The notes under the pieces were generated by a model. That model did not search any database. It was not told the DNA's origin and saw only the letters and a program-made list of their open reading frames with translations. Source: Lysobacterales bacterium (GTDB lineage Bacteria > Pseudomonadota > Gammaproteobacteria > Xanthomonadales > Marinicellaceae). Taken from it: a DNA stretch of 64,000 nt. A program made the position numbers and the translations under genes. The stretch is from assembly GCA_027067055.1 (NCBI GenBank), contig JAMOMK010000088.1:1-64000 (forward strand), read 5' to 3'. This document shows positions 1 through 8,712 of the stretch, piece after piece (within the stretch, counting starts at the first letter, position 1; every line of letters starts with the position of its first letter).

Positions 1-641
1 GTTCTTATGCCGATGCATTATCACAAGCACAAGGAAAAGGCTTTGCGGAAACTGACCCAATAGCTGATGTCGGTGGATTTGACGCTAAAAACAAAGCGGT
101 CATTTTAGCTGCTCATGCCTTTGGCTTGCTTGTGCATCCAGATGAGGTGAATAATTTTGGCATCCAAAATATAAGTCTTGAGGATATTGTTTTTGCACAA
201 AGTCAAAACAGCACTATAAAGCAAGTCGTAACATTAATAAAAACCGATCAAGGTGTAAGCATCACCATCATGCCTGAATTGGTGAAGCTGGAAAGTGAGT
301 TAGCTAAAACTGATAATGAAAACAACCTGATTGTTTTAACCAATAATAACACCGAACTTCATTTTAAAGGTGCTGGTGCAGGCAGTATCGCCACAGGCAC
401 TGCCATTTTAAGTGATTTAAAAGCCTGTGTTGAGAATTATAAATACAGTTATATTATTAATGATACCAGCACACTTGATAATGATTTCAAGATAACTGTC
501 GCTATTAATAAGCAAGATTTTAATAGTACACTCGGTCTCATGCTTGAAGAAGACGAAACGCATGTATTTGTGGAGTGTAATTATAAGAAACTTATAACAC
601 AAAATTTAGAAAATATATTTTTTATGAGAGTAATAAAATGA
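1..641 (+). CDS. hom: Homoserine dehydrogenase, C-terminal part (cut by window edge)
   Basis: Open from the left edge in the frame beginning at base 3, so the start lies outside the window. The first visible residues read SYADALSQAQ..GFAETDPIADVGGFDAKNK, which is the conserved substrate-binding stretch of homoserine dehydrogenase (YADAL..A...G..E.DP..D..G.DA..K). The enzyme reduces aspartate semialdehyde to homoserine in threonine and methionine synthesis. Further on, a GAGAGSIATGTAILSDL segment matches the family's 'G.GAG...TA..V.SD' motif before the C-terminal helix. No aspartokinase part is visible, so whether this is a monofunctional enzyme or a ThrA-type fusion cannot be decided. The stop TGA overlaps the ATG of the decayed gene that follows (ATGA). 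Confidence 0.85.
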   Translation, partial: SYADALSQAQGKGFAETDPIADVGGFDAKNKAVILAAHAFGLLVHPDEVNNFGIQNISLEDIVFAQSQNSTIKQVVTLIKTDQGVSITIMPELVKLESELAKTDNENNLIVLTNNNTELHFKGAGAGSIATGTAILSDLKACVENYKYSYIINDTSTLDNDFKITVAINKQDFNSTLGLMLEEDETHVFVECNYKKLITQNLENIFFMRVIK

Positions 642-945
642 ATACAGGCAGTATACCATTTGGATTTATGGGTTAATAGTCGCAACTTTGTTGGTTTTAC
701 ACACTCTTCAAACTAGTCTTTAAAAAGAAACAAACCCTTAAATAGCAGATAATTTCCATATCCTAAATGTCACATTGATAAAAAGCTTGTTATTGGGGTC
801 AGTTTGTTTGGCTTTGGCAGGGGCTTATCTGGTTGTTTCCCAGTGCCTGTCTTAGGTGTTTTAGTTATGAATCCATTGGATTTTTTTTGCTTTTGTTACA
901 CCGATGGTGCTGACTTTTTATATGGTGAAAAAAGTATTTGTTTAA
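638..945 (+). pseudogene. Decayed YeeE/YedE (DUF6691-type) membrane transporter gene
   Basis: No intact frame exists, but the three frames together spell a small membrane protein. It starts with MNTGSIPFGFMG at the ATGA overlap with hom and continues after a shift as LIVATLLVLHTL. A KPLNSR-stop-FPYPKCHIDKK stretch leads into VSLFGFGRGLSGCFPVPVLG in the frame read through bases 790-860. After another shift it ends FFAFVTPMVLTFYMVKK, stop at 945. The pattern 'LFGxGxGLxGxxPxPxL' is the signature of the YeeE/YedE family (thiosulfate/sulfur transport type). At least two frameshifts and two in-frame stops are needed to join the pieces. The family call is from memory of the motif. Confidence 0.6.
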
Positions 946-1029
946 AAAGAATTAACTTTATCTCTTTATCTTCTTGAGGAGTGTTGAAATAATTCATTTG
1001 AAGTGAGGGTGATAGTAATGTCCTTCTGC

Positions 1030-1096
1030 ATGAGATGAGGTTTTAAATTGTGAGCAACAAACTTATCAGTAAATATAGGCTTTCATCTCATCTCAT
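1030..1096. repeat. Inverted repeat, 10-bp arms
   Basis: ATGAGATGAG at 1030-1039 is exactly repeated in inverted form at 1087-1096, with a 47-base spacer. It lies between the decayed YeeE gene and the end of the minus-strand gene that stops at 1101, so it may help end transcription from either side. There is no clear U-tract. The rest of 946-1100 shows nothing else. Confidence 0.35.
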
Positions 1097-1100
1097 TAAA

Positions 1101-2030
1101 TCATTGCCCAAACAAAACACTTCCAATGGGTACATCATTCCAATATTCAAAATCAGTTATCCATGAATAACCTTTTGCTCCATAGACTTTGAATGGCATA
1201 AAATAGAACATTTTATTTGGGTAATTTGGGTCTTTGGTTTGGTTGGTAATATCAAATATTTTCACACCATCTATAGCAACTTTAAACCTGCCCGTATTGG
1301 CATCAGGATGCCCGTGCCAGTATACTTCTAGTTCAAACCATTCATCTTGAATAAAAGGAACGGTGTGGTTCGCTTTATACCAAACATCATTACCTAAATT
1401 GCCATTGACCATGTATTGTCCTTTTGCATACCAGTAAGGATTGGATGTATTGGTATCGTATAAATATAAACTAACCCTAAACCCGATGTCATCGGTGTCT
1501 TTTAATTCAAAAGGTAATTCCCAGTCATCAATACTTGTTGGGTCGATATGCATTTTGATTTTGTATTTGATATAACCTTTATTCATGCGTTGGACCGGAT
1601 CTGTTGAAGTTTCATCACCTATGACAACATATTGCACACGTGAAGTTGACACCATATTTGGGTCGTCTTGTTTAAATTCGATATACAAGGCATTGGTTGT
1701 ATGATTATCCTGTCCCATTGTCGTGGCAATCTTAGCATCAACAAAAGGCAAGTAATTATTTGTATCACTGACTAGATAATTAAAATAATCTTCACTGTTG
1801 TTGCCAGGTAAGTCATTTGGAAAAGTATAACCTGTTGTTGTATCTGTACCCGAGAGGTGATGATTCCAGGAAACGGTTCTATCAAGAGTGATACCGTCGA
1901 AAGAGGATTTAATGAATAAATTAGATGTTTCTTGCTCAAAACTTGAAAAAAAAATCCGTCCAGCACTTGATAAATTACAGTATGTTATTAGAAGAATGAT
2001 ACTTAAGATATATTGGAGTCTGAACTTCAT
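1101..2030 (-). CDS. Secreted jelly-roll (polysaccharide lyase / LamG-like) protein
   Basis: A 309-residue protein with an N-terminal signal peptide (hydrophobic residues about 6-20, then NLSSA before the likely cleavage at residue 23). The mature chain begins RIFFSSFEQ. The body is beta-rich, with the alternating pattern YIKYKIKMHI..., DEWFELEVYWHGH and GRFKVAIDGVKIFD typical of concanavalin-like jelly-roll domains that bind or cleave polysaccharides (PF14099-like or LamG). I see no certain catalytic residues, so carbohydrate binding or lyase activity is inference. The start is the ATG at 2030. The gene stands alone, convergent with the region downstream of hom and divergent from the patatin gene. 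Confidence 0.6.
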   Translation of the reverse strand: MKFRLQYILSIILLITYCNLSSAGRIFFSSFEQETSNLFIKSSFDGITLDRTVSWNHHLSGTDTTTGYTFPNDLPGNNSEDYFNYLVSDTNNYLPFVDAKIATTMGQDNHTTNALYIEFKQDDPNMVSTSRVQYVVIGDETSTDPVQRMNKGYIKYKIKMHIDPTSIDDWELPFELKDTDDIGFRVSLYLYDTNTSNPYWYAKGQYMVNGNLGNDVWYKANHTVPFIQDEWFELEVYWHGHPDANTGRFKVAIDGVKIFDITNQTKDPNYPNKMFYFMPFKVYGAKGYSWITDFEYWNDVPIGSVLFGQ

Positions 2031-2256
2031 GTGTAATGTTAAGAGTGCTTCTGCTTGATTAAGAGTTAACTTATAGTAAATCTAAATAAAAAGCAATTTA
2101 TTTAAACCCATAAAATTACTTTTATCGAACAATCAAAACAAGCATTATACCGTAGGGTATTTATTCAATTTACTATAAAACAAAGGCTACAATATTCATT
2201 TGTAACAAAGTTGGTTTTTTAATCAGTCATATTTTAAATTTGGCAGCTAAGTGCAG

Positions 2257-2262
2257 TATAAT
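2257..2262 (+). promoter_or_regulatory. Perfect -10 box predicting a leaderless mRNA
   Basis: TATAAT, then the six bases GTCCTT, then ATG at 2269. A start point 7 bases after a -10 box would be the A of the ATG itself. No Shine-Dalgarno is present. The -35 side is weak (AT-rich). The same spacing occurs before liuB and liuC. Confidence 0.55.
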
Positions 2263-2268
2263 GTCCTT

Positions 2269-3480
2269 ATGATAACGATAAAAGCGGCCGCTAATCCGGT
2301 CAAAAGTAATTTGAAAACTGGACTCGCCTTAGCAGGTGGTGGTCCTTTAGGTGGGTTTTATGAATTAGGGGCTTTATGCGCTCTAAAGGATAGTATTTCT
2401 ACTCTTAATCTGAATAACTTAGATGTTTATGTTGGTGTCTCTTCTGGTTCTTTTCTCGTATCCGCATTGGCAAACGGTATTAGTACGGAAGAAATTGCTG
2501 ATATTTTTGCTTTTAATAAAAAAACTGAAACACCCTTTAACCCAGATAATTTTTTACGCCCTGCTTATAAGTTGTTTTTGAAAAAGGCAACAGATGTGCC
2601 ATTTGTTGCATTTGATGCATTAATGTCTTGGGTGAAAAAGCCAATGCACACCAGTATTGTCGATATTTTAGAAAAATTTGGCAGTATTTTACCAAATGGA
2701 GCCTTTAATAATGCAGCTTTAGAGAAATTTATCCGCGGGGTCTTAAGTACCAAACATTCTAGCAATGACTTTAGAAAATTAAAAAACAAACTTTATATAG
2801 TTGCCTGTGAAATTGATACAGGGAAAATTGCTACTTTTAGCACAGATGAAAACTCCGATGTACCCATATCAAAAGCAGTACAAGCTTCTTCGGCTTTACC
2901 AGGTCTGTATGCTCCGGTAAATATCAAGGGAAAATTTTATGTGGATGGTGCATTGCGCCGTACCATGAATGCATCAGCGGCACTCGATCAAGATGTTCAG
3001 TTATTGTTTGCAGTTAATCCAATTGTTCCATTTGAAAGTGAACAGGTACACGACGAAAAGTCAAAGTTGTTAAAAGCTGGGTTGCCGATGATATTGTCAC
3101 AAACATTTAGATCTATTGTGCAATCACGCTTAAAATCAGGCTTGGATAAATACACAACGCATTATCCCAAAGCGGATATTATTTTGGTTGAGCCTAATAA
3201 AGACGATGAAATGTTATTTAATACCAACCTGTTTAGTTATTCACGACGTGATGAATTGTGTGAATATGCCTACCAACAAACAAGAAAACAGATTCAAAAG
3301 AAAATGGATGAAATTCAAGCGATACTAAAAAGACATCAATTTAGTATCAATAAAGAAAATTTATTTAATGAGAATAGAACCTTAAATGATTTTCTAGAGC
3401 AACAAAAGCATGGTCATTCTCGAGTTAAACGCCGCTTGGATGAAACATTGAATAAGTTACAAAGAAGCCTTAGTCAATAA
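2269..3480 (+). CDS. Patatin-like phospholipase (RssA/YlbK type)
   Basis: The protein hydrolyses acyl esters, probably of phospholipids, with a Ser-Asp dyad. Counted from the ATG at 2269, the oxyanion-hole glycine loop is LAGGGPLGGF (residues 21-30). The nucleophile elbow is GVSSG (56-60, Ser58), and the catalytic aspartate sits in VDGAL (Asp226). The C-terminal about 100 residues are charged and helical. A GTG at 2251 is in frame, but the TATAAT at 2257 lies inside that extension, so ATG 2269 on a leaderless message is preferred (403 residues). There is no signal peptide, so it acts in the cytoplasm or at the inner membrane. It is convergent with queF. Confidence 0.85.
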   Translation: MITIKAAANPVKSNLKTGLALAGGGPLGGFYELGALCALKDSISTLNLNNLDVYVGVSSGSFLVSALANGISTEEIADIFAFNKKTETPFNPDNFLRPAYKLFLKKATDVPFVAFDALMSWVKKPMHTSIVDILEKFGSILPNGAFNNAALEKFIRGVLSTKHSSNDFRKLKNKLYIVACEIDTGKIATFSTDENSDVPISKAVQASSALPGLYAPVNIKGKFYVDGALRRTMNASAALDQDVQLLFAVNPIVPFESEQVHDEKSKLLKAGLPMILSQTFRSIVQSRLKSGLDKYTTHYPKADIILVEPNKDDEMLFNTNLFSYSRRDELCEYAYQQTRKQIQKKMDEIQAILKRHQFSINKENLFNENRTLNDFLEQQKHGHSRVKRRLDETLNKLQRSLSQ

Positions 3481-3510
3481 TATTAGACCGAAGGGTTAAT
3501 ACTAAGGCTT
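3465..3510. terminator. Convergent hairpin between patatin gene and queF
   Basis: AAGCCTTAGT (3465-3474) and ACTAAGGCTT (3501-3510) form a perfect 10-bp stem across the patatin stop codon. On the plus strand it is followed by a T-rich stretch, and it lies just before the end of queF, so it could serve both converging transcripts. The loop is long (26 bases). Confidence 0.5.
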
Positions 3511-3518
3511 ATGTTTCT

Positions 3519-3878
3519 TTATTTGTTTTTAGTGTGTTCAACAGTGACATCAGTATAAATACCACCGCGGACCATAAATTCAACACGAACTTTCATCCAA
3601 CGTGGGTTTGTGGCTTTGACCAAGTCATCCAAAATTTCATTTGTTACTGCTTCATGAAATGCACCCGTTTCACGGAACGACCACACGTATAATTTCAAAG
3701 ATTTTAGCTCAACACATAACTCATCTGGCGTATAATCCAAATAAATAGTGGCAAAATCAGGTTGCCCAGTTTTGGGACAAAGGCACGTAAATTCAGGGAT
3801 TCGGATAGAAATTGTGTAATCTCTGTCTTTTTGTGGGTTAACAAATGTTTCTAAGTCTTTGCATGCGGTTGTAGTCAT
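3519..3878 (-). CDS. queF: NADPH-dependent 7-cyano-7-deazaguanine reductase (short type)
   Basis: QueF reduces preQ0 to preQ1 in queuosine biosynthesis. The motif [12 protein letters not shown] holds the thioimide-forming cysteine (Cys34) and the acid Asp41, followed by the family signature LKSLKLY..SFR and a FHE motif. At 119 residues this is the unimodular form, as in Bacillus, and it is compact even for that type. The usual SFRNxGxFHE reads [10 protein letters not shown] here. The start ATG at 3878 is close to a weak -10 (TACATT five bases upstream), so a very short leader is possible. It is divergent from smc with 63 bases between them. Confidence 0.9.
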   Translation of the reverse strand: MTTTACKDLETFVNPQKDRDYTISIRIPEFTCLCPKTGQPDFATIYLDYTPDELCVELKSLKLYVWSFRETGAFHEAVTNEILDDLVKATNPRWMKVRVEFMVRGGIYTDVTVEHTKNK

Positions 3879-3886
3879 GGCATAAT
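3858..3886 (+). promoter_or_regulatory. Probable smc promoter
   Basis: TTTGCA (3858-3863), a 17-base spacer and CATAAT (3881-3886), overlapping the queF start. A purine-rich AAGGAA precedes the smc ATG at 3942. Read by eye from consensus only. Confidence 0.4.
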
Positions 3887-3941
3887 GTACGGTTTAAAAA
3901 AAGTGCACCTTAAACAATTAAAAAAGGAATAGCAAGTCAAT

Positions 3942-6900
3942 ATGCGATTAACCAAGATAAAATTAGCAGGATTTAAGTCATTTGTTGACCCAACCGAATT
4001 TCTCATGCCATCGAACTTAATTGGTGTGGTCGGCCCCAATGGTTGTGGTAAGTCAAATATTATCGATGCCGTTCGCTGGGTTATGGGCGAAACATCTGCC
4101 AAAATGTTGCGCGGAGCTTCAATGACAGATGTTATATTCAGTGGTTCAAGTGCGCGCAAACCCGTTGGTACAGCAACGGTTGAATTGGTTTTTGATAATA
4201 CAGATGGTAAAGTTACGGGTGAATTTGCCAAATACAATGAAATTTCCGTTAAGCGACAAGTTTCTCGTGATGGACAATCGGCTTATTACCTTAATCGCAC
4301 CAAATGCCGTAAAAAAGACATAACCGACCTGTTTTTAGGTACAGGTCTTGGCCCTAGAAGTTACGCCATTATTGAACAAGGCATGATTTCGCGTATTGTT
4401 GAATCAAAACCTGAGGAATTACGTGGTTATATTGAAGAGGCTGCGGGTATCTCAAAATACCGTGAACGTCGTAGAGATACGGAACGTCGAATAAAACGTA
4501 CACGCGAAAACCTAGAAAGATTGGATGATTTGCGAGCAGAAATTGGTAAGCAAATTAATAAACTACACCGTCAAGCCAAAAATGCAGAAAAGTATAAAGG
4601 GCTAAAAGATAAATTTCGTGTTATGGAAGTGGAATTGTTAAGTTTAAAATGGAAAAGTTGGCACGATAGAACATCCCGTTCGACAGAAGTCGTTACCGAA
4701 TTTGATTTAGCACTTGAAGAAATTAAGGCTAGTTTGACTGGAAGTGAAACACATATTGAGAAACAAAGAATAGCCCATCATGTTTTACAAGATAAAGGCA
4801 ATAAAGTTCAAGAACAATTGTATTCAGTTAATACAGAAATTGGAAAAATTGAACAATTTATTAGTCACACCAAGTCTTTGTCGCAACGCTTGCAGACGGA
4901 ATTAAAAGAAGCTGAAGAAGCTTTTTCAATTAGTCAGGAGCAGTTGGAAAAAGATAAAATAGATTTAGATAGTGCACAAATAGAACTGAAAAAAGTAGAG
5001 CCACAATTGCAAGAAGCCGAGCTTAGAGTTAAAGAAAAACAAGAAGCTTTTTCTACATTGGAAGATGAATTGTTGGACTGGCAAAGCAGTTGGAATGATT
5101 TGGTTTCTCAAATATCAGAAAAAAATCGCATTGTTGAAGTCGAACAAACTAAAATTGCCAGCTTGGATCAGCAACTAATTCGCCAAAGCGATAGATTGCA
5201 AACCTTGCAAAAAGAATCATCTGATGCAACAGCCAAGCCATTAGAGCAAGAATTAGAAGAGCTGGAACTCAAACAAGAAGAACAAAACTTTGCGCAAGAA
5301 GACAAGGTAGAGAAACTTGAAGAGACAAAAGAAAAGCAAGAGAATAAAAAATTAGAACTACGCAGTGCTCAAGATAAACTCAATCAATTACAGATGCAAC
5401 TGCATCAATCCAAAGGACGTCGCGGTTCATTACAGGCATTGCAACAAGCGGCAATGGCAGATGACAACGAAGAAGTTAAGCAGTGGTTTGTTGATAATGA
5501 TTTAAAAGGTGCTAAAAAATTATCGGAGTTACTTGAAGTTGAAGCGGGTTGGGAAAAAGCAGTAGAAACGGCTTTAGGTGATCGTTTGCAAGCTTTAGTG
5601 CCACAAGGAAAATATGAAATTGAGAAAGCTTTAACAGATTGGCAATATGGTAAATTAACCTTTGCTGAAAACACCCAAGGAAACATCAAGCCTCTTAAAG
5701 GCACTTTGTCTGAAATGGTCAAGGCACCTGATGTGGTTTATGAATGGTTTAATTCTATTTTTGTATCAGAGAGTTTATCTTCATCTTTGCAGAATCGAAA
5801 TAAACTTTCTCAAGGTCAATGCAGTATTACCTCAGAAGGCATACTCGTGGGTAAAAATTGGACAAAAACAATTGCTGGCAAGACCGAAGGTGGTTTTTTA
5901 TTACGCAAAAAGGAACTCAAGGACTTGGATGAGTCGATTGAAGCATCTGAAATTACAATAGATGATACTGTTACAGAAATTGAAGAGTTGCGCAGTACTA
6001 TCTCACAACTCGAGGCACTCAAAGAGCAATTGCAAATGGATGTCAATATGGGTCATAGACGCGTTTCTGAGTTAAATGCCAATATTTCATCAAAGCGTCA
6101 CAAAATTGATCAAATTAAACAACGCAATATACAAATAAATACTGAATCTGAACAGTTGCAAGTGCAAATTGAGATTGATGAAACCAGTGTTAAAAAGGCG
6201 AGAGGACAACTCGAAGAAGCCATTGAAATTGCCAAAGAACTCGAAGATCAAAAACAAACTCAAGAGCGTAACCAACACGATTTAGTGAGTACCAAAGAAT
6301 TAGCAAAAAAGACTTTGTCAGAGTCCTCTAGTTTTTATTACCAGCAAAAATTGTTGCTGCAGTCACTAGAGGCTAAAGTTGCCTCAGCACAACGTGGAAT
6401 TGAGAGATTAGAACAGCATTGTGGGCGATTATCGCAACGCAAGAGTAATTTGACTTCACAAATGTCACAAGACTCCAATCCAATTGAAGAAAAACAAAAA
6501 GAACTGGAATTGTTGCTTGAAAAACGCATTAAAACAGAGCAAGAACGGGATAAATTACGTCAAGAAGCACAAACATGCCAAGCAGAACTAGAGATTTTAG
6601 AACGCCAACGCAGTGATCACAATGCCAGTATTGAACATGCCCGAACTAAATTGGAAAATGCTAAATTAGAGCAACAAAGTAATAAACTCAAAGCCGAAGC
6701 GTATTTAGAACAAATTCAAGAAAAAGGATTTGACCCTGAAGTTGTGCTTGCCGAAAACCAAGAAGGACAGGGCAGTGATTACAAACAAGAGGAAATGGAG
6801 CGTTTAGAGCGCAGTATTGTGCGATTAGAACCTGTCAATTTAGCTGCCATTTCAGAATACGAAGAAGAAAGTGAACGTAAAAATTACCTTGATCAACAAA

Positions 6901-7439
6901 ATGATGATTTAGTCGAAGCATTAGAAACGCTTGAAAAAGCCATCAGTAAGATTGATAAAGAAACACGAACACTCTTTAAAGACACTTTTGAAGCGATAAA
7001 TACTAACATTAAAGTATTGTTCCCTAAATTATTTGGTGGTGGGCATTGTTTCCTTGAGTTGACTAGTGATGATTTGCTCACCACAGGCGTGTCAATCATG
7101 GCACGACCTCCAGGTAAGCGCATATCCAATATTCAGTTGCTATCAGGTGGTGAAAAAGCATTAACGGCAGTATCAATGGTCTTTTCAATATTCAACCTTA
7201 ATCCAGCACCATTTTGCATGCTCGATGAGGTTGATGCGCCATTGGATGATGCCAATGTTGGTCGATTCTCGAAAATGGTCAAAGAAATGTCTGATAAAGT
7301 TCAGTTCTTATTTGTATCTCACAATAAAGTGACCATGGAAATTGCTAACCAGCTCAACGGTGTAACCATGCGTGAGCCCGGTGTTTCAAGACTTGTAAGT
7401 GTCGATTTAGCCGAAGCTGAAAAGTTAATTAATGATTAA
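3942..7439 (+). CDS. smc: Chromosome partition protein SMC
   Basis: The ATPase organises and condenses the chromosome as a coiled-coil dimer. The 1165 residues show the full architecture. There is an N-terminal head with Walker A GPNGCGKS (31-38), two long coiled-coil arms (about 170-500 and 660-1000), and a central hinge around 510-640 including the glycine-rich GDRLQALV region. The C-terminal head carries the ABC signature LLSGGEK (1066-1072) and Walker B with LDEVD (1094-1098). The length is typical of canonical bacterial SMC. Many gammaproteobacteria have MukB instead or follow smc with zipA-ligA; here the next gene is a GNAT acetyltransferase that overlaps the smc stop by 8 bases (ATGATTAA). 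Confidence 0.97.
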   Translation: MRLTKIKLAGFKSFVDPTEFLMPSNLIGVVGPNGCGKSNIIDAVRWVMGETSAKMLRGASMTDVIFSGSSARKPVGTATVELVFDNTDGKVTGEFAKYNEISVKRQVSRDGQSAYYLNRTKCRKKDITDLFLGTGLGPRSYAIIEQGMISRIVESKPEELRGYIEEAAGISKYRERRRDTERRIKRTRENLERLDDLRAEIGKQINKLHRQAKNAEKYKGLKDKFRVMEVELLSLKWKSWHDRTSRSTEVVTEFDLALEEIKASLTGSETHIEKQRIAHHVLQDKGNKVQEQLYSVNTEIGKIEQFISHTKSLSQRLQTELKEAEEAFSISQEQLEKDKIDLDSAQIELKKVEPQLQEAELRVKEKQEAFSTLEDELLDWQSSWNDLVSQISEKNRIVEVEQTKIASLDQQLIRQSDRLQTLQKESSDATAKPLEQELEELELKQEEQNFAQEDKVEKLEETKEKQENKKLELRSAQDKLNQLQMQLHQSKGRRGSLQALQQAAMADDNEEVKQWFVDNDLKGAKKLSELLEVEAGWEKAVETALGDRLQALVPQGKYEIEKALTDWQYGKLTFAENTQGNIKPLKGTLSEMVKAPDVVYEWFNSIFVSESLSSSLQNRNKLSQGQCSITSEGILVGKNWTKTIAGKTEGGFLLRKKELKDLDESIEASEITIDDTVTEIEELRSTISQLEALKEQLQMDVNMGHRRVSELNANISSKRHKIDQIKQRNIQINTESEQLQVQIEIDETSVKKARGQLEEAIEIAKELEDQKQTQERNQHDLVSTKELAKKTLSESSSFYYQQKLLLQSLEAKVASAQRGIERLEQHCGRLSQRKSNLTSQMSQDSNPIEEKQKELELLLEKRIKTEQERDKLRQEAQTCQAELEILERQRSDHNASIEHARTKLENAKLEQQSNKLKAEAYLEQIQEKGFDPEVVLAENQEGQGSDYKQEEMERLERSIVRLEPVNLAAISEYEEESERKNYLDQQNDDLVEALETLEKAISKIDKETRTLFKDTFEAINTNIKVLFPKLFGGGHCFLELTSDDLLTTGVSIMARPPGKRISNIQLLSGGEKALTAVSMVFSIFNLNPAPFCMLDEVDAPLDDANVGRFSKMVKEMSDKVQFLFVSHNKVTMEIANQLNGVTMREPGVSRLVSVDLAEAEKLIND

Positions 7440-7938
7440 ATTGAAGGAATTGTCACTCTTGCCTTTGGGTGAAGATGACAAAGAGTTTTATTTTAAAATC
7501 TACTCTAATCAATCATTGATGCAATACGTTACAGCTCCTTTGACTCGTGTTGAATCGGATAAGAGTTTTTATTTAACCTTAAAGAAAATGTCTCAACCTC
7601 GTCCTGTCATCATACTTAATGTAATTACCCTAAATAAAACTAAAGAAAAAATTGGTATAATTGGCTTGCGATGGAATCAGTCCTCGTCCGACCAGGTAGA
7701 AATTGGCATTATATTGCTGGAGGAATATCAAGGAACTGGTTTTGCTTATGCAGCAAAAAAGGCCTTAATGCAGGAAGCCTTTGATAATTTGTCCATTAAA
7801 AAAATAGTTGCTCATTGTGAAAAGAACAATCATGCAGCTAATAGAGCTAACAAAAAACTGTGTTTTAATCAAGTCGGTCAATACACTGAGAAAAATAGCT
7901 CAATTGTGAAAATAAAATGGGAAAAAATTAATGAATAA
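7432..7938 (+). CDS. GNAT-family N-acetyltransferase (RimJ/RimL-like)
   Basis: A 168-residue acetyltransferase-like protein. The beta4-alpha3 region VEIGIILLEEYQGTGFAYAAKKALMQEAF fits the acetyl-CoA pyrophosphate loop (Q-G-x-G-x-A), followed by the 'NxxAxRxxxKLGF' equivalent NHAANRANKKLCF. Its start overlaps the end of smc by 8 bases, and its stop overlaps the start of the methyltransferase gene by 8 bases (ATGAATAA). The three are therefore almost surely translated from one message. The substrate is unknown: it could be a housekeeping protein or peptide N-acetylase, or a tailoring enzyme for the RiPP encoded just downstream. The second is only an inference from coupling. Confidence 0.8.
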   Translation: MIKLKELSLLPLGEDDKEFYFKIYSNQSLMQYVTAPLTRVESDKSFYLTLKKMSQPRPVIILNVITLNKTKEKIGIIGLRWNQSSSDQVEIGIILLEEYQGTGFAYAAKKALMQEAFDNLSIKKIVAHCEKNNHAANRANKKLCFNQVGQYTEKNSSIVKIKWEKINE

Positions 7939-8677
7939 AAAAGGTAGCCTGGTCAATGTCGGATTAGGGATGACTTTAGGGGCTCATATTACTCCGATTT
8001 CTAGAAGTTATATTGAAAAAGCTGATGTGGTTTTTGTTGGTGCATCTAATAATTTAGTTGAACAATGGGTTGAAACTATGAATAACAATGTTATTAGTCT
8101 TCAGCAGTTTTACCAAGAAGGAACTTCACGCATGATAACCTATAAAAAAATGGTGGAAGTTATCATGAAAGAAGTCCGAAAGGGCAAAAAAGTATGCGGA
8201 GCATTTTATGGGCATCCTGGTGTGTTTGCATGGCCGCCACATCAATCCATTAAACAAGCACAATCCGAAGGCTTTAAAGCACACATGGAACCTGGAATTT
8301 CAGCTGAGGATTGTTTGTACGCTGATTTAGAAATAGATCCAGGTACTTATGGGTGTATTCATTATGAAGCCACTCAATTCCTTTATAAAAATAAAAAAAT
8401 AGACACGACAAGCTATGTTGTTTTATGGCAGGTTGGGGTCGTTGGTGATAAGAGTTTGACAAGGTTTTCGGTGGAGAGTGATGATAAACAAATGTTGGTT
8501 GATGCACTATTGAAGTATTATCAAGAGGATCAAGAGGTGATTCTCTATGAATGTGCTTTATTAGCCATAGAAATGCCCCGCATTGAAAGAGTTAGGCTAT
8601 ATGAGTTGGCAATGAAAAGTGTTACACTGAAAACAACTGTTGTCATTCCCCCTGCTCAAGCTAGAATCACGAATTAA
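7931..8677 (+). CDS. Borosin-type peptide backbone alpha-N-methyltransferase (stand-alone)
   Basis: A 248-residue SAM-dependent enzyme of the tetrapyrrole-methylase fold. It closely follows the omphalotin methyltransferase OphMA as I remember it: GSLVNVGLGM at the N-terminus, then FYQEGTSRMITY (60-71), EVRKGKKVCG, FYGHPGVF (92-99), PGISAEDCLYADL (121-133), and a closing IPPAQAR. The catalytic Tyr/Arg/Tyr of OphMA correspond to Tyr61, Arg67 and Tyr71 here. Unlike the fungal enzymes it has no fused core peptide or clasp; it ends right after the methyltransferase domain, as in split bacterial borosins such as SonM of Shewanella. A GGGA precedes the ATG by 9 bases. Alternative: another tetrapyrrole-methylase-fold enzyme, but the GHPGVF plus SAEDCL plus Tyr/Arg/Tyr combination is specific. 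Confidence 0.87.
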   Translation: MNKKGSLVNVGLGMTLGAHITPISRSYIEKADVVFVGASNNLVEQWVETMNNNVISLQQFYQEGTSRMITYKKMVEVIMKEVRKGKKVCGAFYGHPGVFAWPPHQSIKQAQSEGFKAHMEPGISAEDCLYADLEIDPGTYGCIHYEATQFLYKNKKIDTTSYVVLWQVGVVGDKSLTRFSVESDDKQMLVDALLKYYQEDQEVILYECALLAIEMPRIERVRLYELAMKSVTLKTTVVIPPAQARITN

Positions 8678-8712
8678 CAAAGCATGAAATAGAATGATTA
8701 CTTGAACTATAG

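Noticed and set aside
2251-2268. GTG start extending the patatin protein by six residues
   Set aside because: The perfect -10 box lies inside this extension, so it is unlikely to be transcribed and translated from there.
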